Below are positions 1 to 10,112 of a stretch of 64,000 nt of DNA, one piece after another. The position numbers were made by a program, and so were the translations under genes. Source of the DNA: Candolleomyces eurysporus (lineage: Eukaryota > Basidiomycota > Agaricomycetes > Agaricales > Psathyrellaceae). The notes under the pieces were generated by a model. That model searched no databases and was not told the DNA's origin. It was given only the letters and a program-made list of their open reading frames with translations. Positions within the stretch are counted from its first letter, which is position 1. Each line of letters begins with the position of its first letter. The DNA lies in NCBI GenBank assembly GCA_027579435.1, contig JANBPK010001044.1:1-64000 (forward strand), read 5' to 3'.

Positions 1-112
1 CATTGCTTCAAAAATCCGACCTGTATGCTCCCCTCTGAGTGCCGTCGCACCTTTGAACTGGTCCTGATTTTCCTCGAAGATGTTACGCAAACTGGCTGTG
101 CTGATCTGTCGG

Positions 113-1690
113 CTATGTCTTGAGGCGGCGATCTCTCGTTGGGGAGAGCCCTGGATGACCCCCTTTTGAATCCGCCGAGGCGGCGTCCAAAACTCCACTG
201 AAATTCTTGTATAGCTCGGCTTGTGCTTGAGTCTGTTGCAGCATCATCGCGTGGACACTCTGAAGATGTGTCTGAACCTCGGTTCGGACCTCGTGCCCGT
301 GAGCTTCCAGTGTCTGCCCCATTTTGCTCTTGAGCGACCCTATCTGTAGGCACACACCTTCAGTCTGTACCCAAATGAGCTCCTCCAGCGCCTTCAAGGA
401 CGCAGCCAGTGGTGAGCTGTCGTCACCCGATGCCGGCTCTCAGATCACCGCAGCTCCAAGTCGGGTCTCGATGTCGGCTAGTCACTCACTGACCTCCCGG
501 CCATCCATGTCCCCTGACACCTGTTCTTCAAGACTTTCAACACGCTCCATCAGCTCTGTCGTCCCCCCCNTGAACAGCCGTGTCCACCTTTTGTCGCACC
601 AACTCCTCCAATGCTTTTGCCGTGAACCACCCAATTTTCTGATCGATGATGGCCTGCACCATCTCACCATCAACACCACTGCCTCCTTGGCTCACCCCCT
701 CCATCATGCCTGCAAGCTTGAGGTTGATCATCTGCTCAACCTGTTCCTGGGTGAGGGTTGAGCAAGCCTTCGACCCGACCTTGGCTTGCTCTTCAAGCAA
801 CTCCACTCTCCTCAACATCTGGCTCGCAGAATCCTCCACCTTCTTCAATTCCTGCGCGTACTTCTTGCCCATAGCAGTGACCTGCCCTTGCACAGATCTT
901 TGGGATTCATTGATGAATGGGCGGATGTCGAGGTTTTGAAATCGGCTGTCAAGAGCCTCGAAGTCTTGCTGAAGCTTTTTGATTGCTTCATGGGTAAGTT
1001 CATCCTGATCAAAGAGATCAGACACCTCGGATACCATCCCTTCCAACTCCCTTCGTACGCCTGTCAGCTCCCCTCAAAGCTCAGCCTGCATCATCTCGTG
1101 AGAGATGGCTCTCTCGAAAAACTCGGCCACTGCCTCCTCCATATTTCCAGTCAATACTTCGCGGTAGTTTGCAGGGTCAACTCGTTGACTGGTCCGCCGT
1201 TCATTACCACCCGCGCTCTTCAATTATGACTTTCGTTAGGGTCGTTAAACCTTGGGTCTGATGGTCCACTTACCTTCACCACCTTCCCACTTCCCTTCGC
1301 CACTGATGGCTGACCCGATCCACTTCGTTTCCCTTGCGCCTTCTGATTCACATCACCTGATGTCTGTCGCAAAATGGTGAGTGAGGGACTGAGGGAAGGG
1401 ACGTATGCTCACAAAATCCTTACCTGCTTTTTGACCTGACCTTTCCCCCGCACCTTTACAGCTTTAGGTCTTTTCTCCGGCACACCTTCCGTTTCGCTCT
1501 CCTGGTAGGAGTCCGAGCTTGCGTTTGCAGTACTACTTAGACCTTTATCGGCTTTTGGAGGGCGTTTGGCCGGAGGTTTGGAGGGCCCTGCTTGACCTTT
1601 TGCAGACTGGTTTTCAGATTTCTGTGCAGGCAGCTTCGTCTTCAGTTTGGGTTTCGATTCTTTAGCCACCTCCCCATCCTCTCCTTCCAC
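113..1690 (-). pseudogene. coiled-coil protein, Lys-rich N-terminal part, interrupted reading frame
   Basis: No recognised family. Reading leftwards, a Lys/Pro/Ser-rich segment (1424-1690, many KPK and RPPK patches) ends at a good donor (GTAAGG, intron start 1423). A further exon ends near 1273 at GTAAGT, and a long Glu/Leu/Lys-rich stretch runs from about 1210 to 113. The last part has heptad-like Leu/Val/Ile spacing (for example RRVELLEEQAK and MERVESLEEQV) and is almost certainly a coiled coil. The frame is broken by an N after seven C at 563-570; dropping the N restores a continuous frame. In-frame TGA codons lie at 1074-1076, 482-484 and 440-442, so this is either a pseudogene or has introns I cannot place. 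No start codon is evident. It is on the same strand as the Cys-rich gene at 2101-3048 and could be its 3' continuation. Confidence 0.5.
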
Positions 1691-2100
1691 AGCCCCGCCC
1701 TTCGCATATCGATGTAGAGAGCTGAACTCTCGTGAATGCGAAAGGGGGAAACCCAGATAGCTCGCGAGGCGTCGTAAGCTGTCGTGCTTGCGTAGTGCGA
1801 AACGCGATAGATAGAATCAGAACAAAATAGAATACTATTGAATTGAGTTTAGATAGAGGGTGAAAGAGGAACAGGGAGAGAATCTGACTGCCGAGACCTC
1901 GTCTCCTGAATGTACAATACATATACAAAAATACGAAGTCGTAAACATATGAAATAACTCGGGGACCTCGACTCCTGGTCAGGAGTTGAGTCCTGCGGAA
2001 CTCCGTCGTCCTGTGCGATGCCTTCGGAGCCCGCTTGGGGCGACAGGAGTCGATAAGAGAGAATGGAGGAGGCCGTGTCTCGATTAGGGAAGCGATCCCC

Positions 2101-3048
2101 CTAATCGGGACTTGTATAATGGTGGGCGCAAGCAGCGCACTCGCGATCCCCACATCGACACCTCAGCTTGCTCTTGGTGCATTCACTGCAAGCCTGGTTC
2201 TCATACCATGTGGAGCATTCCGTGTTTCTCCGAATACAAACTTCACACTTCGGGTCGTACCGCTTGAGCATCTCCAGTTTCTGTGGCTGTGGCTTTTTTG
2301 CTGATGCTCGCGCCTTCACCTTTGCCAATTTAGTGGCCTCCCCTGAACCGCCCTCCTCCTGATCTTGTTCAAGACCAGGAGCTCCTCCAATACGCCGGAA
2401 GGTTTTGAGGTCGGTCTTCTGCCGCTTAGTTGCAACTTCTTCCAGTGGCTCCATCTCATCATCAGAGACAATAGGTGTTCTTCGTTTCTTCCCTCCCAAT
2501 TCTTCATGCTCCAGAAGGTCCAAATTCATCGGCTCATCTCCACTTGCTGTGCTTTGCCCTTTGCCCTTTCCTTCCTGCTTCCTCTGCTCGAGGCTATCAA
2601 CATCACCCGCAGTCTCCGTCTCCATCTGCCCACGCAGTTCAAGGGCTTTGTTAGGGAGATGTGGGGGTGGTTCCTCTTGCTTGAACACAGCAAGGTCGAG
2701 AGGGGCATTCAGATCTGATATCCAGTTGTTGTGCTTCGCAAGTATGTTGACCCATGCCTCAATCCTTGGGCATAAGCCTTTGGCAGTATTGATAGCGCCT
2801 CTAGCAGCTATTGCCATCTATCAAATGGGTAAAGTGAGGGATAATGATAGTAATTCTGGCGGTGTACTCACAGTGGAGCCAAGGAGGAGCTGCCTGGCCC
2901 TCACGAGGTCTGTTTCCTCTGCCATCCATTGGGGAGCAACGCTGAGGCAGTGGTTGAGGAACCCGATTACCTCAGGTAGGGCCTTCCTTTCAACGTTCGC
3001 AGCGAACAGAAGCAGTTCTTCTACTGTTTGGAGGGTTGCGAAAGACAT
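2101..3048 (-). CDS. Cys-rich (zinc-binding-like) nuclear-type protein, 2 exons
   Basis: Model: exon 1 2872-3048, intron 2818-2871 (54 nt, GTGAGT...GATAG), exon 2 2101-2817, phase 0, 297 aa. The N-terminal third is helical (MSFATLQTVEELLLF...). The middle is acidic and Lys-rich with basic patches (GGKKRR, KRQK) that could act as nuclear localisation signals. The C-terminal about 55 residues hold a cluster of eleven Cys (CEVCIRRNTEC...CSECTKSKLRCRCG...CAAC), resembling a zinc knuckle or a degenerate fungal zinc cluster. It is divergently transcribed from the gene at 3280-4105, across a 231-nt region with duplicated CACGTG boxes. DNA binding is an inference. The splice model is supported by phase; the family was not recognised. 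Confidence 0.6.
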
Positions 3049-3279
3049 GGAGGTAGTGTGCAAAGAGTCAAGACGAGCAGGCAGGTACAGGGCGGCAGGG
3101 TTTGACCATATCTAAATGTTCACGTGCCAGCTGATATTTGAACTCTGTTGGGTCCTCTCCGGGTTCAACCATCCAGGTGCTCACGTGCCACCTGATTTTC
3201 GAGCTCCGTTCGGGTCCTCTCTCCTCCCCAATCTTCCAGCTCTTGATTTACATTCTCTTTCTTCATTACTCATGCCCAA
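3049..3279. promoter_or_regulatory. divergent promoter with duplicated CACGTG box repeat
   Basis: Between two divergent start codons (3048 minus, 3280 plus) a segment of about 45 bp is present twice, 61 bp apart (about 3120-3165 and 3181-3226). Each copy begins with CACGTG (3121-3126 and 3182-3187) and carries GGGTCCTCTC at its end. CACGTG is the classic palindromic bHLH-binding core. The copies differ by point changes only. Regulation of both genes is an inference. Confidence 0.5.
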
Positions 3280-4105
3280 ATGCTCAAAGATACCGACAGA
3301 TGGGAGAACGTGGGGGACGGTATAATGATGAGGGAGGGGAGTTCTCCCCGGAAGTCAAACCCAGGTAAGTGACCTTGCCCATCGCTTGAAGTCTAAGTTT
3401 TCACTGCTCATCTACCTCGTGCAGACCGTGACATGCAGATGAATGATGGAACTGGGGATGGGATAAAGGGCGAGTTGGGACCAGGTGTGCCTTCCCTGCC
3501 ATATCGTGAAGTCCTCTTGATACTATGCCTTAGCCTTTCCAGGCGACCCTTCTTGGACGGAACAGCAGTGGGCACTACACAAGGACAGCTTGTTCAAGAA
3601 TGCTCAGGAGGCATCATCCATTGCCAGTTCCCTTTCGATCTCCTTGCAACCTGCGACTCCTGGTGTGCTGGATCCAGTTCCAAACCATGTCTCTCAGGTG
3701 GCATCATTGTCAGAGGCTTTGAAAATCCTCAAAAACACTGTGCGTTCGTCACTAATGAAATCTTGGCTGGATTGCAGCAGTGCTGGACCATCGGGTGGAT
3801 CAGGTGGATCAGGTGGATCGGATGGCTCGGGTGACTCGGAAGGACAGGGGGATACCAATCCGTCGGTTAAGGATCTGATAGACTGGAATCTTCATTCCAT
3901 TGGTGCTGTTGCAGTGTCATCTGAGTTCCTTGATTCCCATCTTCGGGACCTGGACTGGATGCGCATTCGTCTTGAAGAACACTATGCCCAGACATTGCGT
4001 CTTCGTCTTATGGCAGAGAAGAACTTAGCTGCTATCGAGCGTGTGCTTTTCATGGAAAGTCGGAGGAACATGCTTGCAGAGGCAATTCAGAAGAGAAAGG
4101 AGTAG
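3280..4105 (+). CDS. hypothetical protein with Gly/Ser linker and helical C-terminus, 3 exons
   Basis: Model: 3280-3364, 3425-3484, 3543-4105, with introns 3365-3424 (GTAAGT...GCAG) and 3485-3542 (GTGTGC...CCAG). Phases 1 and 1 close and give 235 aa. After a short acidic N-terminus comes a conserved-looking stretch (DPSWTEQQWALHKDSLF), then Ser-rich sequence, a (Gly-Gly-Ser)n linker coded by a GGATCA-type microsatellite at 3792-3828, and an Arg/Leu/Glu-rich helical tail ending in KRKE. Family not recognised. It lies head-to-head with the Cys-rich gene and just upstream of a retrotransposon remnant, so it may be part of old mobile-element cargo, but there is no direct evidence for that. Confidence 0.6.
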
Positions 4106-4480
4106 CTACTTGGTTGCACCCAATTTAATCTTACATGTTTTTGCTTTTATTTGACTTGCTCTTTTTTCGTATGTGGGGGCAGTAAGGGTCAGACAACCCG
4201 ATGTGTGCATTGTTTGCAGTGATGGGATTCCGTGCAAGCTAACACCCGAATATCTGAATGGGCAATAGGCCAACATTTGCATTGTTCTGCTGCGCAACCC
4301 GATCATTGCACAATTCTGCAGCAATCGGATTTCATCCAGAGGCCAGCACCCGAATATCTAAATAGCCAATAGGCTGAGGTCGAAGGCCAATAACATTGAC
4401 CAGGCTGGGAAGGTCCTAGCAGCACTTACCTAATGCCTGACCCAGGCTGGCCAAAATTTGGCATCAGGTATGGACTTAAT
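4106..4480. repeat. spacer with two degenerate direct repeats of about 100 bp
   Basis: Two related copies, about 4196-4270 and 4298-4375, share CAACCCGAT near the start and CACCCGAATATCT followed by CAATAGGC at the end. No coding potential is seen. It precedes the chromodomain remnant and may be decayed retrotransposon sequence. Confidence 0.35.
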
Positions 4481-4746
4481 CCCACCCAGCTGAGCCATGG
4501 TTCATTGATCCAAGCTATGTCATAGGGTGCTTCAATGATGGCTCACAACAGTATTTCATTTGCAACATCTTTGATGAGAAACAACACAGATGTGGCAGGA
4601 GGTACCTGGTGCAATGGAAAGGTTGTGGACCCAAGCACGACACATGGCTTCCTGGACGAGAACTGGTTGGGACCCACGCTTTGGATGATTGGATTTCTTC
4701 CTTTGACATAGATGATAGTTCTGCTTCCTCCTTGGCCAGGCGGTAG
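4480..4746 (+). mobile_element. Ty3/gypsy chromovirus polyprotein C-terminus (chromodomain) remnant
   Basis: An open frame from after a TAA at 4477-4479 to TAG at 4744-4746 encodes 88 residues. They include RRYLVQWKGCGPKHDTWLP, then a short linker, HALDDWI and a Ser/Asp-rich tail. This matches the chromodomain core pattern (YLVKWKG-x-G-x-x-x-x-TWEP, then a C-terminal helix with W) found at the end of integrase in chromovirus LTR retrotransposons. No reverse transcriptase or integrase core is found upstream, so only the 3' end survives. A purine-rich stretch (GGGATGATGGGTGAG) sits directly before the LTR, as a polypurine tract would. It is defective and not an intact element. Confidence 0.75.
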
Positions 4747-4862
4747 CTTTCCCCAGAGAGGTTTTGATGCACCCGTTTCCAGTGCATTTTAACATCATTC
4801 TTGCTTGATTATACTCCTTTACTATTTTTTTTCCAGTGCTTTTTCTTGGGATGATGGGTGAG

Positions 4863-5086
4863 TGTAACGCTTACACTACCCTTACACATATGGACCCATA
4901 AGATATACATAACCAAACATCCCAATCCCTATTTATTCTTTGCATTCCTCTTTCTTTACTCTTAGCTTTAGCTCTGACTCTCCCTTGTATCACATCTCAC
5001 CTCAATCAGACGTTTGTCAAGTGTATTCCTCCCTGTGAGTGTTGGTTGTCTGGACGACAGCTTTCTAAGGAACTGCGATATTAACA
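4863..5086 (+). repeat. LTR of the chromovirus remnant
   Basis: The segment starts TGTAACGCTTACAC and ends GCGATATTAACA, giving TG...CA termini with a short inverted TGT/ACA end. It follows the polypurine-like tract and the chromodomain frame in the expected order. It is about 224 bp, pyrimidine-rich, with TATA-like ATAAGATATACATAA near its 5' part. The exact 3' end is uncertain because a second ACA lies 10 bp further on. Confidence 0.6.
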
Positions 5087-5600
5087 CCAAATCAACAGAT
5101 TGATGATGTCACAACTATATTATCTACCAAAAATCAAGGCATTGCACAGGATCGAGGCCCGTCAAGCAAAATGGACGGATCTGGAGGTGAGCGAGGTTGG
5201 TCCAGACTCCTTCCAAAAGGATATGGGTTGATGGGGTTCACAGCCACCGCCCACCAAACGTCGGTGTAAAGAAACAAGCTTTCCTTACGTAAAGACTCGT
5301 AACCAGGTGACTCCCATCATTTTTGACATGTGATCTGCTTCCCTGCCTGCACGAGGACCCTGGAATATCTCGACCGAACTCGGATACGGAATCTCCCGAA
5401 ACCGGTCGCGGAAGGGTGGACAAATTTTTCAGAAATTCAGAAATTTCAACCCTGGGGGGTGGATGATGTATCAAAGCTCTCGATGTTGGGTCTTAGGGGT
5501 GGACAGAATTATCCGAGTTCCAAAAATCGCTAAAAAAAATACAAAATAAATAGAAAAAAAAAATAATCAACAATTCATTATCTACACCCGATCTCCCTGT
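5087..5600. other. no gene recognised
   Basis: Mixed sequence with an A-rich stretch at 5530-5570. Only short frames are present, with no family resemblance. Confidence 0.4.
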
Positions 5601-6147
5601 TCACGCTTTCCGCGCTACCTGGCTGCCCTTTCCTTTCTTGCTCCTCCGCCTTGCAACCAGATCTTTGACAGCCTTAGTGATTGCAGGCTTCTGTGTGAAA
5701 TACTTCAAGAGAACGGCCTCGAAGAACTGCCGGTCGAGTTCAATCATTGCATTTGGCAAGTTTCGCAAAACATGAGCTGGCAAAAGTAGCAGAAATTGGG
5801 ACAATTTCAGATGATTGAATCGAGGCAGATTGATGATTGACGGGTGCCAGATGGAACGAAACACGCATTGGTCGGGACCGCCAGGAATCTGTTGCCATAG
5901 TTTGACTGGCATGTACGATACAGAGCCAATCGACGTTGTCTCAGAGACCCAACTGTGTTTGGCCGCCTTCCCACCGCCTCTCTCATACACCGTGAGGACT
6001 GCAAGGTGTACCGGGTTAGATGCAAGGTTTAGACTGAAACTCGTTATATCCTCACCTTCTCCTAGCATCAACTCGCCGTCAACCACCACAAGCCCAAATG
6101 TGCCAGCCTTCAGCTTGGTGATCAGATCGATTCTTGCCGTAGCAAGA
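5601..6147 (-). CDS. hypothetical protein with basic C-terminus (3' exon)
   Basis: A frame runs from a plausible acceptor (GCTATCTCAG, exon start about 6147) to a stop at 5601. The readable protein starts about GADLATARIDLITKLKAG and ends in RRRSKKGKGSQVARKA, a nuclear-localisation-like tail. In between are hydrophobic and aromatic stretches typical of a folded domain, but no motif I recognise. Upstream exons were not found with confidence. It is head-to-head with a possible plus-strand frame at 6307-6738. Confidence 0.45.
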
Positions 6148-6306
6148 TCTGCTCCTCCTGAGATAGCACTGAAGCTGTGGAGGAGTCTTCAGTCCATATA
6201 GGCGTGTCACGAACGTACTCAACGCCACGATATCCTTCAATTACGGCGGTAAGAATCTAAAAATCGACCAGAAAACGAGACGTATTTGACTCACCTGCGA
6301 CGCATG

Positions 6307-6738
6307 TCTAAAGGGCCTGCCTTCATGGTTCGCGCTATTCCTTCCAGGACCGGAGGCGTCTTCTATCTCATCATCGATGAATTCAACACCTCAACCTTTA
6401 TCGACACTTACTCCCCCGATGCATCCAGTGAAGAAGAGGCTCGAGGAGAAGGCGTGAATAAAAGCTGCTACAGTGTGCAGCAGTTTCCGCCAATGGTCAT
6501 CGTCCCCCCTGGCTATGAGGACCGCGAGACCCATAGAATGTCGCTGGTGTACATGGGCGCCGGCAGATCCCTTCTCGGTACAGACCCACAGAACCTGAGT
6601 GCCCAGTTCGATTCATTCGCACTTCCGATCTATTCCGAGGCTCAGATGTCGTCGGGATTCCCAGTTGCTCGAGTCGACCACAATATCTCGATTGGAAGCC
6701 TCCTTTTACTCACAATGGGGCTCTTTTTACTCCTGTGA
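6307..6738 (+). CDS. hypothetical protein with C-terminal hydrophobic anchor (uncertain)
   Basis: An open frame of 143 residues begins at an ATG (MSKGPAFMVRAIPSR) and ends in a very hydrophobic segment (ISIGSLLLLTMGLFLLL) just before the stop. This would fit a tail anchor or a GPI-attachment signal. A donor-like GTAAGAATC at 6251 and a possible acceptor at 6312-6313 suggest a spliced alternative in another frame that ends near 6452, so the true reading frame is undecided. No family recognised. Confidence 0.3.
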   Translation, partial: SKGPAFMVRAIPSRTGGVFYLIIDEFNTSTFIDTYSPDASSEEEARGEGVNKSCYSVQQFPPMVIVPPGYEDRETHRMSLVYMGAGRSLLGTDPQNLSAQFDSFALPIYSEAQMSSGFPVARVDHNISIGSLLLLTMGLFLLL

Positions 6739-8685
6739 TAGAAACTTTCATGAGTTAGCCAGACGAATTGTACATATATATTGATTAGTTCTTCGCCTCG
6801 ATTGAGAGAAGGCTCCCAAGTTGCTGTTCCGTTGACAAGTAAAGGTAGGCCTCCAGAACTTGATACGATGAAGACTCAGAGAGGGCAAATCGGCGGATAG
6901 CAATGCACCCCAGTCTAGAGAGGATGGTGTTTGTGAAGATCCCGAGTGTGGGTAAGAAGCCGTAAAAATGTCGGTCAGAGATGAGGAAGGTCGAGACGTG
7001 TTTCGGCGCCTTTCATCAAGAGTTCAACAAGCTCCTGGAGAACACCGGCTGTTGTTATAAAAGGAATTTATGCGTGTGTCATAGTGAGATGGTGGCAAAT
7101 AAGTTGAGTGCAGAGAGCATTTGGTCGATACCAAGGTTTGAAGAGGCCGAGACAATTGGAATGGAGGGGAAACTGAAGGATGGCAAAGCTATCGAATTCA
7201 AACCAAGACAAGCACACCAAACACCGCCAAACGTCCAAACCTACTTCGATGGTCCCTTCGAATTCCGGCGCTACCAACATTCATTACCCCAGGTCCTCTT
7301 TTTCAATGAGAAAGGCGTTTCTTGTTTGAAAGGACTCAAACTACTCTAGTCGCTACGGATCTTCACTTCTCGCATGCATGGCTAGTCATTGTAAGCGGTG
7401 AGTTTGAGTACTTGGTCTCGCGATCAGTCAGTGGCCCTCATTAACTTCCCCATAATCTTCTAAGGGTGCCGACCCATTGGAGGATGCACTCCGGTTCTCC
7501 AGGTGATACACGCTCCGAATGCTACCAATGTCTGTCGAAGGGTTCAGATCTACCCTGACTCCGGTTGGCGGTCGTTTGTTGGAGTCTGGCCCCAATTGAA
7601 CGCCCCTGTCTGACGTTGGCATTTTGAGCGGGTAAAGTCTCGGCCACAGTCATCGTCTGCAACAGACCGTGCTGACGCTTCTAGGATAGTATCATGAGAA
7701 GGCTAGAAAACTCGGAGAAGATGGATTACGGGCAGCGATGGGAGAACGAAATTAAATTCTGAGTCCAGGAAGGAAGGAATTACCGAGGCATTTTGCCGAG
7801 GGTACTTAAGGGGGTCGAAAAAGGCCAAGACCACGTTCCTCCTTCTAACCGGCACAGGGAACGGCACGGGTCCTTTCATCATACTGGATGGAGCTCCGCC
7901 ATGTTTCTTACCACCCAAGTTATCTCGGTATCACCCGTTGCCAGTCGCTTTGAACTGCCACTTTCCTCTTCGTTGTTGCACTGCAAGCATGGACCTGCGG
8001 CTGTCTTCGGTTCTGGCTGGGAGACATTTAGGTTAGGTTAGATGCAAGTAGTAATGATGCCAGTGTAGGGTGAAATGGAGGGGCAGACAAGGGGACGGCA
8101 AGAACCATGCAAAATGCCTCGGCCCTTGCCGTGCGGAGCATCGGCCACTTGCCACATGTTTAGACATAGTCAGCCACAAACGCGAAGGCAAGCAAAACAT
8201 GAGGCACATCGCAAACTTGAAGGCTAAATGACAACATATTCGAATACTTGCCGTCGATGTCGGGAATCCTCAGGATGAGGTCTGGACCATGCCCAGACTA
8301 TAGAAACCGTTGCCACACTGCTGGCCACCGCAGCTGCCTAACAGGCAACTCCCCACTAAGCAAGGCACCATTGAAACCCACCCAAGTCCGCATCTCCTGC
8401 TCAACTTTGCGTCTGAGTGCTGAGCGATTCAACCCGCTTTTGTTCCACTCCTGATCAGGAGGGATTCATGCTTTGAACGCCTTACCAGACGTGTCCGAGC
8501 ATCCCGAATGTATATGCTGTGCTAACAACCGCCATCAATCGATCATCCTATCATGCCCTGACCGTTTGCTCGGTGGGCTCATGGAGCTTCTCATTCAACA
8601 CAATTGGTGAAGGTCAGTAATCAAGAAACGTGCATACATCTTCATTGCCTCTTCAAAATAGAAAGCAAGAGTTCCATTGTCATTC
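6739..8685. other. no confident gene; scattered possible exons
   Basis: Short open frames occur at 6981-7349 (+), 7428-7622 (-) and 7703-7918 (-), but none shows a complete exon set, recognisable motif or conserved start. The minus-strand pieces could be exons of one Ser/Pro-rich gene. I see nothing else in this stretch. Confidence 0.3.
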
Positions 8686-8960
8686 GGGTTCACGGAAGCC
8701 TGAACGGGGTACCCTCCTATAGCGCCTCAGTTTCAGGAACCCCACTTGGACGTATCATCATCATGGTCTCACCGATCCGGATTGCATCGACGAGGAGCAC
8801 CGGGCGACCAGGGCTTGATTTTATGGAAGAATGACCGCGGTCGGCAAGTAATACGTCTCTTCGAAGATGCAAGTCAGATTTCGGTACTCGGACCATGCGC
8901 TCCAGTCCAGTCAAACAATATGCGTGAGTTTCTCAGCGTAGTCGTACTAAGAGGCGGTGG
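8686..8960 (-). pseudogene. diverged 3' fragment of gene Y
   Basis: On the minus strand the sequence corresponds to the last about 90 codons of Y (11606-13574): the part coding YYAEKLT..W, the Cys-containing stretch, the PWxP region and the end GxPFKLP. Frameshifts and stops break it throughout, and it is clearly more diverged than the copies in the inverted arm. It is an old truncated duplicate lying about 2.6 kb downstream of the Y stop. Confidence 0.7.
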
Positions 8961-9518
8961 CAGAGCCCTCCCCTCGCGTTAGAGAATTTGACCCTATGGA
9001 TAACTCTGGAAATTGCTGCGAAGATTCAAGGCCAACTACTTACCAACCATTATTTCTTGCAGAACCCCTTATGTTTGGGGAACGACCGCCTTGATAGGAT
9101 AATTTCCGAAAGGCTGAGAGAACATAAGGTACAAGCCTGACGGGAAATGCGGTCAAGTACGGTTAGAGGGAAAGGGAGGGAGCGCAGCGGGTAGATGCAA
9201 TCTGTTTGAGTTACCTTTGCGTTGCCCTTGTATCCCCTGCCGTGAGCATTTGTTGCTTCCCGCTGGTTTAATAGGTCGGTCGTGAAACAGGAGGCTGGCC
9301 ATGTCGGAAAAATATATTTGCGCAACCTATTATGTAGCAGAAGCTGAAACACGAGAACAACATTTGAAAAACCTCCTAGAGTAGTAATACACAGAAAAAC
9401 GACATTCGTGTCAATACAGTTCGGGCAGAAAGAAATTGGAGGACAATGGACACTATTAATGAATAGAACTGAACGATGGCTAAGTGCTCGACGAAACCGG
9501 CATAATTTGGGTGGCTAA
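8961..9518. other. no gene recognised
   Basis: Spacer between the Y fragment and gene X. One minus-strand frame at 9050-9352 has no recognisable features. Confidence 0.35.
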
Positions 9519-10112
9519 TTAATGCCATCTGCAAAGACCGCAGCAAGCCATAATAACGTCCATCTCGGTGGGTCCGGTGCGCTTGGGGATCCAGCAAGTT
9601 TCATAGTCCGACGGTAAAAGCTTTGACCTTTCCTTCTCCGAAAGGACGTGTTGTCGAAGAGGATGATCAATGCTCTCCCACCAGACATATTCCTCGGAGA
9701 GGTGTCCAGGTCTCAACGCCAGCCCTAAGACTCGGCGGATAGCGGAATCTTCCGCCAATATCGCCTCTAAGTCTTCGATCAAATTGGCGGGCGGAGGAGG
9801 CAAGAGGTCCTCGGGTGTCGCAACCCTCAGCCACTCGAATGGCTTTCCCTCCGCAGTCCAGGCGCTGGGTATAACATTGGGGTGCTCTTTATCGGGGACG
9901 CTTTCTGGCCGAGTGACTAGGCCCGTGGCGACCATGCGTTCGCCTTGCTCCAGCTTGATATGTTGATGGACAAGAGTTAAAGCGTAGGCTTTGTATTCTT
10001 CTCGGGCCATCAGGGGGGCGATCTTCTTGAGCCACTGGGGGCGGTCGGTGAACGTCTCGCTGGCTCCCTGGATGGTGGGAAGGTTGTTGTACCAGGTATG
10101 ATCGTCAAGCAT
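9519..10112 (-). CDS. gene X, hypothetical protein, 197 aa, single exon
   Basis: An uninterrupted frame starts MLDDHTWYNNLP and ends CGLCRWH. The body is acidic and Pro-rich (EDLLPPPP) with many Trp, Leu and Glu and no signal peptide or membrane segment. Family not recognised. A near-identical inverted copy lies at 53429-54032, where the only frame break is at an N next to a C run. A TATA-like element (TATTTAA on the minus strand, 10206-10212) lies about 95 nt upstream; the other copy has TATATAA in the same place. It is the outer gene of the inverted arm X-Y-Z. Confidence 0.7.
   Translation of the reverse strand: MLDDHTWYNNLPTIQGASETFTDRPQWLKKIAPLMAREEYKAYALTLVHQHIKLEQGERMVATGLVTRPESVPDKEHPNVIPSAWTAEGKPFEWLRVATPEDLLPPPPANLIEDLEAILAEDSAIRRVLGLALRPGHLSEEYVWWESIDHPLRQHVLSEKERSKLLPSDYETCWIPKRTGPTEMDVIMACCGLCRWH

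Noticed and set aside
324..1229. Plus-strand open frames opposite the coiled-coil gene
   Set aside because: They are antisense shadows; the minus strand shows heptad coding pattern and splice sites.
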